This document shows positions 1 through 5,675 of a stretch of DNA of 11,558 nucleotides, piece after piece; positions within the stretch are counted from its first letter, which is position 1, and each line of letters begins with the position of its first letter. Made by a program: the position numbers and the translations under genes. Location: positions 1-11,558 of the forward strand of contig USFH01000066.1 in NCBI GenBank assembly GCA_900553925.1, written 5' to 3'. The notes under the pieces were generated by a model. That model searched no databases, was not told where the DNA came from, and was given only the letters and a program-made list of their open reading frames with translations. This stretch comes from an uncultured Clostridium sp. Lineage in GTDB: Bacteria; Bacillota; Clostridia; Lachnospirales; Lachnospiraceae.

Positions 1-1090
1 CCGGCATGCCGGAACGGTTGACAGTGCGCTGCAGGGCAATTCCATTTATGTTGCACAGGTCAATGATGCACGCGCCAGCTTCACTGTCACATACATAGCG
101 CTGACTGGCGCTTGACTTCAGGACAGCACCTTTTCCGAGAACAACCGTATTGGTAATGTCGGATTTTTCGCTGTAGTTTGGATGTGTCGCATGTGCGACA
201 TCCACGGATAGATAGAAACCGTCTTCAATCAGTGAAAGATGGCTGCCTGCTGTCAGCCGCTTCACGATGTCGGCGAGTAATTCGCTGTCGGCACCCTGCT
301 TCGAGCGGCTTCCGATCTCTTCGTTGTCGAAGAGTGCCCCGATGCAGAGGGTATCGGAAGGCTCTGTATCTGCCAATCCTTCTAAGATGGCACAGACAGA
401 GGAGATATTGTCAATACGCGGACTTGTCACAAATGCATCATTTATACCGACTGTCATTGGGGCATCGCAGATGTACAGGTACAAATCGAAGTCCAGGATA
501 TCATCTGCACATACGTTCAGTTTATTTGCTACATAGGAAAGCAGAAAATGCGAATCCTCATTGGATGGTGGAATCATGTCTACAATCGGGATCAACTCCT
601 TCTGTACATCCAGTTCTCCTTCTTTGCTGCCGCGTTTCAGGTGTGGAGCAAGGTTTGGGATGATAGCAATCGGTTTTTCGGAATCAAACAGCTTGATTTC
701 CGGATGGAAGATGGAATCACTCTTGCAGATGACTTTCCCGGCGAGCCCGAGTGGGCGGTCAAACCAGGTTTCTTTGATGAGTCCACCATAAGGTTCCACA
801 TTTATTTGCAGATACCCCTGTTTTTTTAATTCCGGGTTCGGCTTTACCTTGAGCATCGGGAAATCGGTATGGGCGCAGGCAATGCGAACCTGCGTGGACT
901 GTCCGCCTTTGACGAACGGAATCACGATTGAAGAAAATGGAGCAAGGTAGTATCTGCCAGCAGCGAGTTCGGCGAGATTTTCGCGATCGGATACCTGTGT
1001 AAAGTTATGTGCATCTAAAAATTCTTTGGCGAGGGCGGCAACATGGAACTGCGTCTTGCCGTTTTGTAAGAAACGTAATAAGGTTTGCAT
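1..1090 (-). CDS. M18 family aminopeptidase (aspartyl aminopeptidase type), C-terminus cut by window start
   Basis: Metallo-aminopeptidase of the M18 family, which removes N-terminal, often acidic, residues from peptides in the cytosol using two metal ions. About 363 residues are visible of the usual 420-450. Family motifs occur in order: RYYL followed by SSIVIPFV near residue 50; AHTDFP with metal ligand His74; the YGG..KETWFDRPL block near residues 108-123; DNEEIGSRS with D255 and the acidic pair E257/E258; and DVAHATHPNY with D297. The final C-terminal histidine ligand would lie outside the window. No signal peptide is seen. ATG at 1090 is chosen because AAAAGGAG lies 8 bases upstream. The gene is transcribed divergently from aroA, from its own promoter. 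The frame is continuous where I translated it by hand. The family call is firm; the exact substrate is not. Confidence 0.93.
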   Translation of the reverse strand, partial: MQTLLRFLQNGKTQFHVAALAKEFLDAHNFTQVSDRENLAELAAGRYYLAPFSSIVIPFVKGGQSTQVRIACAHTDFPMLKVKPNPELKKQGYLQINVEPYGGLIKETWFDRPLGLAGKVICKSDSIFHPEIKLFDSEKPIAIIPNLAPHLKRGSKEGELDVQKELIPIVDMIPPSNEDSHFLLSYVANKLNVCADDILDFDLYLYICDAPMTVGINDAFVTSPRIDNISSVCAILEGLADTEPSDTLCIGALFDNEEIGSRSKQGADSELLADIVKRLTAGSHLSLIEDGFYLSVDVAHATHPNYSEKSDITNTVVLGKGAVLKSSASQRYVCDSEAGACIIDLCNINGIALQRTVNRSGMP

Positions 1091-1116
1091 GTGATGTTCT
1101 CCTTTTGAAAAAGTGT

Positions 1117-1153
1117 GAAACATACTATATATATCCAAATCATAGTATGTTTC
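1117..1153 (-). promoter_or_regulatory. 12-bp perfect palindrome in aminopeptidase leader
   Basis: GAAACATACTAT at 1117-1128 is exactly repeated in inverse at 1142-1153, with a 13-base AT-rich spacer. It lies between the inferred transcription start (about 1170) and the ribosome binding site of the M18 gene. It could be a repressor operator just downstream of the promoter or an mRNA hairpin. On the minus strand the stem is followed by ACACTTTTT, so a weak attenuator is also possible. The inverted repeat is seen directly; the role is inferred. Confidence 0.5.
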
Positions 1154-1176
1154 GAAATCGAGTGGTTCATGTATGT

Positions 1177-1205
1177 AGTATAGAGAGTTCCTTGAGAGAT
1201 TGCAA
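1177..1205 (-). promoter_or_regulatory. Sigma-A type promoter for the M18 aminopeptidase
   Basis: Reading the minus strand, -35 TTGCAA (1205-1200) and -10 TATACT (1182-1177) are separated by exactly 17 bases. Predicted start of transcription is near 1170, giving a leader of about 80 bases before the ATG at 1090. Confidence 0.6.
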
Positions 1206-1234
1206 GGCTGTGTGTAAAACAGTTCGTAAATTAG

Positions 1235-1263
1235 TTGTTGAGAGAAACAAGCCGTGCTATAAT
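1235..1263 (+). promoter_or_regulatory. Sigma-A type promoter for aroA
   Basis: -35 TTGTTG (1235-1240), a 17-base spacer, and a perfect -10 TATAAT (1258-1263) preceded by TGC, an extended -10. Predicted start is near 1270, leaving a leader of roughly 160 bases before aroA. Confidence 0.65.
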
Positions 1264-1332
1264 GATGTAGATTTTTATAACAATACGTTCGTGCATGAAG
1301 ATGGAAACATGAGGTAATTCTGGATTTATGAA

Positions 1333-1422
1333 ATGAAATTAACCTGTGAGGAGTTCATTCCGGGTGCAGGATATGAGATATTTATCTACATAAAATCAGA
1401 CATACAGAAAGCGAGAAAATAA
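1333..1422 (+). CDS. Possible 29-codon leader frame before aroA (doubtful)
   Basis: A short open frame of 29 codons lies in the aroA leader, and its TAA ends six bases before the aroA ATG. The peptide is rich in aromatic residues in its middle (F9, Y15, F18, Y20), which would suit an aromatic-responsive leader. However, the only purine-rich site, GAGG at 1311-1314, is 18 bases from its ATG, too far for good initiation, and no attenuator hairpin with a T-run follows. It may equally be chance. The close spacing to aroA, whose own ribosome binding site is poor, is the main reason to list it. Confidence 0.2.
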   Translation: MKLTCEEFIPGAGYEIFIYIKSDIQKARK

Positions 1423-1428
1423 TAAATT

Positions 1429-2709
1429 ATGAGGTTATCAAGAGTTCATGGGCTTTCCGGTGAGGTGACGGTGCCGGGAGATAAATCTATTTCCCACAGA
1501 AGTATTATGCTTGGCTCAATTGCGAAGGGCAACACGGAGGTAGAGGGCTTCCTGCAGGGGGCTGACTGCCTGTCTTCGATTGCCTGCTTCCGTAAGATGG
1601 GAGTCGAGATTGAAAATAATGGTGATAAAGTATTAGTACATGGCCGGGGGCTTAGAGGCTTGAAAGCACCGGATTCTATGTTGGATGTTGGAAACAGTGG
1701 GACGACGACACGCCTAATGTCGGGTATCCTTGCGGCACAGCCTTTTGTGTCGACAGTCAACGGCGATGCGTCGATCCAGAAGCGCCCGATGAAGCGGATT
1801 ATCACGCCGCTTTCCCAGATGGGTGCAGATATCCGGAGCTTACGCGGAAATGATTGCACACCACTTGAGATTCATGGAACGAATCTCCATGGAATCCACT
1901 ACGATTCGCCGGTTGCTTCAGCACAGGTCAAATCCGCGATTCTGCTTGCGGGACTCTATGCAGATGGAGAGACAGCTGTGACAGAACCGGAAGTGAGCCG
2001 GAACCACACCGAGCTGATGTTTGAAGAATTTGGTGTGGATATCCGTACGGAAGGGAAAACGGTGTATGTGAAACCGGCAGAGGAACTGTATGCAAAGAAG
2101 ATAGTTGTGCCGGGCGATATTTCTTCGGCAACGTATTTCCTTGTGGCAGCGGCAATTACGCCGAATAGTTGTGTGACAGTGAAAAATGTAGGAATCAATC
2201 CGACACGGGATGGTATCCTGCGCGTGCTTTCGAATATGGGAGCCGATGTGACCGTCGAGAAGACGTCTGGTGATATCGGGGAACCGACGGCGGATGTGAC
2301 AGTTCGTACCTCGGATCTGAAAGGCTGTGTCGTTGGCGGAGAGGTAATCCCAACCCTGATTGACGAAATTCCGGCGATTGCGATTCTTGCCTGCTTTGCC
2401 AAAGGTGAGACTGTCATCAAAGATGCGGCAGAATTGAAAGTAAAAGAGTCAAACCGGATTGATGTCATGGTAGAGAACCTGAAGAAAATGGGCGCGGATA
2501 TCGAGGCAACCGAAGATGGCATGATTATCCGCGGTGGCAGAACACTTCATGGAGCAGTGATCGACAGCCATCTTGATCACCGGATTGCGATGAGCTTTGC
2601 GGTTGCCGCTATGAATGCAGATGGCGAGACGGAGATTACCGGTGCAGACTGTGTGGATATTTCGTATCCGGGATTCTATGAAGATATGCGCAAACTGGTG
2701 AAACTGTAG
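1429..2709 (+). CDS. aroA: 3-phosphoshikimate 1-carboxyvinyltransferase (EPSP synthase)
   Basis: Catalyses transfer of enolpyruvyl from phosphoenolpyruvate to shikimate 3-phosphate, the sixth step of the shikimate pathway to chorismate, in the cytosol. At 426 residues it is full length. Visible motifs are PGDKSISHR (K19, R24), GNSGTTTR (88-95), RPMKRI, SAQVKSA, SRNHTE, INPTRDG, the LIDEIP block with catalytic D312, KESNRI with E340, and DHRIAMS near the C-terminus. GDKS, SAQVK, RNHTE and NPTR together are the signature set of class II (Bacillus/CP4-like) enzymes; the glycine of GNSGT that CP4 replaces with alanine is kept here. The ATG at 1429 has only a weak upstream purine stretch, so initiation may be inefficient or coupled to the leader. 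The gene stands alone, without other aro genes, behind its own promoter and ahead of a strong terminator. Confidence 0.98.
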   Translation: MRLSRVHGLSGEVTVPGDKSISHRSIMLGSIAKGNTEVEGFLQGADCLSSIACFRKMGVEIENNGDKVLVHGRGLRGLKAPDSMLDVGNSGTTTRLMSGILAAQPFVSTVNGDASIQKRPMKRIITPLSQMGADIRSLRGNDCTPLEIHGTNLHGIHYDSPVASAQVKSAILLAGLYADGETAVTEPEVSRNHTELMFEEFGVDIRTEGKTVYVKPAEELYAKKIVVPGDISSATYFLVAAAITPNSCVTVKNVGINPTRDGILRVLSNMGADVTVEKTSGDIGEPTADVTVRTSDLKGCVVGGEVIPTLIDEIPAIAILACFAKGETVIKDAAELKVKESNRIDVMVENLKKMGADIEATEDGMIIRGGRTLHGAVIDSHLDHRIAMSFAVAAMNADGETEITGADCVDISYPGFYEDMRKLVKL

Positions 2710-2786
2710 ATCGGACAGCTCAATAAACAGGTAGATTAAGTGTGCTAATTCAATATATTATATGGATTACGTTTTGCGTCCAAAAT

Positions 2787-2827
2787 AAAAAGTTCGATGA
2801 AACATTTACTGTCTCATCGAACTTTTT
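2787..2827. terminator. Two-way intrinsic terminator between aroA and the acidic protein gene
   Basis: A perfect 14-bp stem (2787-2800 with 2814-2827) encloses a 13-base loop. It has five A at the left foot and five T at the right foot, so it can end transcription of aroA on the plus strand and of the converging gene at 2885-3256 on the minus strand. Confidence 0.9.
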
Positions 2828-2884
2828 GTCTGTTATGTCGATGCGGATTGCTGCAACCATACTATTTTCCGCATTCTCAGCTTT

Positions 2885-3256
2885 TTATTCCGCAGACTCT
2901 TCAGCAGCGTCCTCTGAAGCTTCGGAAACGCCTGACTTTTCTGGCTCTTCAGCAGCTGCGTCCTCTGACTTCTCGGAATCATCCGGGGTGATTGTCACGT
3001 AATCACGGTTTGCATCTTCCATCTCCAGATCGAGATCGTCTGCAAACAGATCATCCTCCTCGATATCATCTTCGTTGTCGAAGATCTTCGGCATCTTGTC
3101 CTTGATCGTAGTCTTTACCTTGTTGATCTTCTCATCAACATTGTTATCCTGATATACCTTAGATTCCCTGATCTTGTCCTTGAATGCATAGCATAGACCG
3201 CCAACTGCGGCTGCGGCAACTGAAAATTTTACGACACCCTTAAAAAACTTACCCAT
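2885..3256 (-). CDS. Small acidic protein with N-terminal hydrophobic segment, function unknown
   Basis: I do not recognise this 123-residue protein. It starts with a short lysine-containing tip (K3, K6, K10), then a small-residue hydrophobic segment at about 11-24 (AAAAVGGLCYAF) that could be a single membrane helix. A charged helix with alternating K and D/E follows (about 26-57). The second half is extremely acidic: an ED-rich stretch near 61-82, then two imperfect repeats of a SE.SEDAAAEE-like unit at the C-terminus. A likely picture is a membrane-tethered protein with a disordered acidic tail. ATG at 3256 is supported by AAAAGGAG 8 bases upstream. It has its own promoter (3298-3327) and converges on aroA at a shared terminator. 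A loose resemblance to YtxH-like small proteins is possible but not demonstrated. Confidence 0.75.
   Translation of the reverse strand: MGKFFKGVVKFSVAAAAVGGLCYAFKDKIRESKVYQDNNVDEKINKVKTTIKDKMPKIFDNEDDIEEDDLFADDLDLEMEDANRDYVTITPDDSEKSEDAAAEEPEKSGVSEASEDAAEESAE
2897..2978. repeat. Imperfect direct repeat in the acidic tail coding region
   Basis: CTCTTCAGCAGC followed by GTCCTCTGA and then TCGGAA occurs at 2897-2927 and again at 2945-2978, the second copy carrying a three-base insertion. The insertion keeps the frame, and the two copies encode the two SEDAA(A)EE-type units of the overlapping protein, so this looks like an in-frame internal duplication. Confidence 0.65.
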
Positions 3257-3297
3257 GTCTGAATCTCCTTTTCCATAATTATCTATATTTTACCACG

Positions 3298-3327
3298 ATT
3301 ATATAAAGACTATTCTAATACATGCAA
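3298..3327 (-). promoter_or_regulatory. Sigma-A type promoter for the acidic protein gene
   Basis: On the minus strand, -35 TTGCAT (3327-3322) and a perfect -10 TATAAT (3303-3298) are separated by 18 bases, about 40 bases before the start codon at 3256. Confidence 0.6.
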
Positions 3328-3380
3328 TAATAAAAAGCAAATGGAAATCTCCGGTTCACAGAAAGTTTAGAATTATTTCT

Positions 3381-3409
3381 TTGCGCAGGCTTCGGGGATA
3401 TGGTAGACT
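3381..3409 (+). promoter_or_regulatory. Candidate promoter for the 2-TM protein / MutS-like unit
   Basis: -35 TTGCGC (3381-3386), a 17-base spacer, and -10 TAGACT (3404-3409) with an extended TG (TGG before the -10). The boxes are imperfect, but spacing and position, just ahead of the ribosome binding site GGAGG at 3432-3436, fit. Confidence 0.45.
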
Positions 3410-3446
3410 AAAGAGGAAAAGACTGTAAAGTGGAGGATGAGATAAA

Positions 3447-3659
3447 ATGAAGAATTTGAAGGAAGCAGAGAAGAATTTCCTTACTTGCGCGATCTTGATT
3501 GCATTGGTTGGTATAGCTTTGATTTTCTTAGACCAAACTACATTAGGAATCCTGAGTATTGTTGCGGCAGGTGTATTTGTAGCAATCTTTTTGAAGATGG
3601 CGGTTACAAGAAAGAAAGAGGAAAATGGGGAAGAGAAAAAACATGAAGACGGTAAGTGA
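3447..3659 (+). CDS. 70-residue membrane protein with two helices, function unknown
   Basis: A short charged N-terminus is followed by two hydrophobic helices (about residues 13-28 and 33-52) joined by a short LDQTT turn, and then a highly charged, K/E-rich C-terminal tail. This predicts a hairpin in the membrane with both ends probably in the cytosol. The start is well supported by GGAGG at 3432-3436, 10 bases upstream. The last codons overlap the start of the next gene (by 35 bases if that gene begins at 3625, 17 if at 3643), which implies one transcript and translational coupling. That partner also starts with a two-helix hairpin, so the two may sit together in the membrane; this is inference. 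I recognise no family. Confidence 0.75.
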   Translation: MKNLKEAEKNFLTCAILIALVGIALIFLDQTTLGILSIVAAGVFVAIFLKMAVTRKKEENGEEKKHEDGK

Positions 3660-5481
3660 GAATCAAAAACAGTTTGCGCAGTGGACGCTGGAATATCAGA
3701 AGAAAAAGGAAGAAGCTGACCGGCTGTTTGCACGCATATCCACATTTCGGATACTGACGTTTCTGATTGGAGCGGCGGCACTGATCATCGGAATTACAGA
3801 GAAAGAAAAATCATATTCCGTGTTTCTGACGGTTGCGGGTGTGGTATTTCTGATCGGATTTGTTGTGCTTGTGAAATGGCATAGCGTAGTGGCTGACCGT
3901 CAGAGTCTGTTGACGGAGAAATGGGAAGTGTGTAACCGGTATTGCAGCCGTTTCACAGACGGGTGGCGGAAATTCCCTGAGACGGGAGCCGGATATATGA
4001 CCGAAGATGACTGTGTGGCAGCGGATATTGATCTTCTGGGCGAAAATTCTCTGTACCAGATGATATCTGTCTGTCATACAGATAAAGGCAAGCGGCTGTT
4101 TGCAAGGCATCTGACAGAACGGAATATGAGCGAAACTGAGCGGGAACAGCGGTGCGGGGCGATTGCAGAGCTTGCACAAAAGCCGGAATTCGCAGTTGAG
4201 TTTGAAACTGCCGGTCGCAGGATGGAGTCAGAAAGAGAAAAATTTGATGCGGAAGCATTTGAGGATTTCTGCCAGGATCCGTCGCAGGGGAAGCTTCCCG
4301 GATTTACACATGTGCTCCGGATTGTGCTTCCGATCCTTGAGATTGCAGGTCTGATCGCGTTTTTATGCGGCGCGGTTTCTTATGGGTATCCGCTTGTTGG
4401 CTTTTTGATCCTGCTTGTTGTTTCGTGGCTTACGAGATTCCTGACAGATTCTGTGATACAGCCTGTATGTTATGCGAGTAACGTAAGTGGCGCATATGAA
4501 GATATGCTGTCCCTGATTGCCGGACAGGAATTTGCAAGTGGGATCCTGGCACAGATGAGACAGCAGGCAGGTGGAATGGACGGAGCGGTAAAGGCGTATC
4601 ATAAGCTGAAGGCGATCAGCCAGGCTTATAATATTTCGTTTAATCCGCTCGTGCATCAGATTCTGTGTGGCTTTTTGCTTTGGGATTATCAGCTTGCGGC
4701 AATCGTTTCCAAGTGGAAGAAAAAGTATGGTGCACAGGTTGCGGGATGTTCGGATATGCTTGCGGAACTCGAAGATCTGATGAGCTTTTCTGTGCTTGGC
4801 ATGGTGCGTGATACGGGTGACAGCACAATTGATTATAAGCAGGAGCAGGTATATCTGGAAGGTACAGATGTCTATCACCCGCTTCTGGTTCCGGGACAGG
4901 CACAGGGGAATAATGTGATGCTTAGATCCGGCATTACGATTATTACAGGGTCAAATATGTCCGGAAAGACAACGTTCCTCAGAACCATTGCCATTAATCT
5001 TGTGCTGGCGTATCTTGGCGCCCCGGTCTGTGCCAAGCGGCTTCACGCTTCCAATATGCGGATATTTACATCTATGCGCGTGAAGGATGATGTGGCACAT
5101 GGAATCTCGACGTTTTATGCAGAGATCCTCCGGATCAAGGAGATGGCTGGTTATAGAAAGGAAGGGAAACCGATGCTTTGTCTGATTGATGAGATCTTCA
5201 AGGGGACGAATTCGGCAGATCGGATCGTCGGCGCGAAAGAGGTTATCACAAAGCTTGCAGGGGAAACCTGCATGACGGTGGTATCCACTCATGATTTTGA
5301 ACTCTGCAGTATCACAGACAAAGCCGGAACACCTGCAGTGAACTATCATTTTCAGGAATATTATGAAGGAGATGAACTGCGGTTTGACTATAAGATCCGG
5401 GATGGCAGATGTACAACGACCAATGCGCGTGCGATTCTGCGTATGGCTGGGTTTGATCTGCAGGACGCAGATGGAAAGTGA
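3625..5481 (+). CDS. Membrane-anchored MutS-family ATPase (not canonical MutS)
   Basis: This 618-residue protein ends in a MutS-type ABC ATPase domain: Walker A TGSNMSGKTT (K448), Walker B LCLIDEIFKGTN (D522, E523), and the switch motif STHDFEL (H556). The N-terminal mismatch-recognition domain of MutS1 is absent. Instead there are two hydrophobic hairpins, at about 43-57/65-83 and 233-251/255-270, around a helical core. Such membrane MutS homologues occur in Firmicutes and Bacteroidetes and are often annotated simply as mismatch repair ATPases; their job is not established and mismatch repair should not be assumed. There is no Smr nuclease domain, so it is not MutS2. Two starts are possible: ATG 3625, with AGAGG very close, or ATG 3643 (M7); neither is decided by a strong ribosome binding site. 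It is coupled to the upstream 2-TM gene. No clear intrinsic terminator follows. Confidence 0.9.
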   Translation: MGKRKNMKTVSENQKQFAQWTLEYQKKKEEADRLFARISTFRILTFLIGAAALIIGITEKEKSYSVFLTVAGVVFLIGFVVLVKWHSVVADRQSLLTEKWEVCNRYCSRFTDGWRKFPETGAGYMTEDDCVAADIDLLGENSLYQMISVCHTDKGKRLFARHLTERNMSETEREQRCGAIAELAQKPEFAVEFETAGRRMESEREKFDAEAFEDFCQDPSQGKLPGFTHVLRIVLPILEIAGLIAFLCGAVSYGYPLVGFLILLVVSWLTRFLTDSVIQPVCYASNVSGAYEDMLSLIAGQEFASGILAQMRQQAGGMDGAVKAYHKLKAISQAYNISFNPLVHQILCGFLLWDYQLAAIVSKWKKKYGAQVAGCSDMLAELEDLMSFSVLGMVRDTGDSTIDYKQEQVYLEGTDVYHPLLVPGQAQGNNVMLRSGITIITGSNMSGKTTFLRTIAINLVLAYLGAPVCAKRLHASNMRIFTSMRVKDDVAHGISTFYAEILRIKEMAGYRKEGKPMLCLIDEIFKGTNSADRIVGAKEVITKLAGETCMTVVSTHDFELCSITDKAGTPAVNYHFQEYYEGDELRFDYKIRDGRCTTTNARAILRMAGFDLQDADGK

Positions 5482-5542
5482 AAGGGAAAAGGACATGTCG
5501 GATATTTGACAATTTGTACAAAATAAATAAAAAAATGTTGTT

Positions 5543-5602
5543 GTTTTGTCAAAAACGCCTTGTTGATTATGCACAATGCTAATTATGAATTATTGACAAA
5601 AC
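5543..5602. repeat. 10-bp inverted repeat upstream of the 695-residue gene
   Basis: GTTTTGTCAA (5543-5552) is repeated exactly in inverse as TTGACAAAAC (5593-5602), with a 40-base AT-rich interval. A further partial copy, TTTGACAA, lies at 5505-5512. The right arm lies just before the promoter at 5608-5635, so the repeats could be binding sites for a regulator. Seen directly; the role is inferred. Confidence 0.4.
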
Positions 5603-5607
5603 GATGA

Positions 5608-5635
5608 TTGACTTTCCGTGCGATTTTGTTATAAA
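5608..5635 (+). promoter_or_regulatory. Promoter for the 695-residue helical protein
   Basis: -35 TTGACT (5608-5613), a 16-base spacer, and -10 TATAAA (5630-5635) preceded by TGT, an extended -10. A second, perfect TTGACA at 5593-5598 has no matching -10. Predicted start near 5642 leaves a short leader. Confidence 0.6.
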
Positions 5636-5675
5636 ATCGAAGTAGTGAAATATAGTTATAAGGGGGTATATGGCA

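Larger units (their letters stand above)
1091..1428. other. Divergent intergenic control region
   Basis: This 338-base stretch without a confident gene separates the divergent aminopeptidase and aroA genes. It holds a minus-strand promoter (1177-1205), a plus-strand promoter (1235-1263) whose -35 box lies about 30 bp away, a 12-bp perfect inverted repeat (1117-1153) in the aminopeptidase leader, and a roughly 160-base aroA leader containing a doubtful 29-codon frame (1333-1422). No T-box or known riboswitch consensus was recognised. Confidence 0.7.

Noticed and set aside
178..829. Several plus-strand open frames opposite the M18 gene
   Set aside because: The minus-strand frame carries all M18 motifs continuously; these are antisense by-products of its codon pattern.
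1009..1317. Plus-strand open frame of 102 codons across the aminopeptidase start and the intergenic region
   Set aside because: It lies antisense to the well-supported M18 N-terminus, has no good ribosome binding site, and runs over two divergent promoters.
3625..5481. Naming this gene mutS or mutS2
   Set aside because: It has no mismatch-recognition domain, no C-terminal Smr nuclease domain, and it has membrane hairpins that neither protein has.
4951..5574. Long minus-strand open frame opposite the MutS-like ATPase domain
   Set aside because: It is a shadow of a strongly conserved ATPase coding region; its translation is cysteine- and histidine-rich without domain logic, and no promoter or binding site was seen.
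5670..5675. ATG 5670 as start of the 695-residue protein
   Set aside because: It is only 3 bases from GGGGG, whereas ATG 5676 is 9 bases away.
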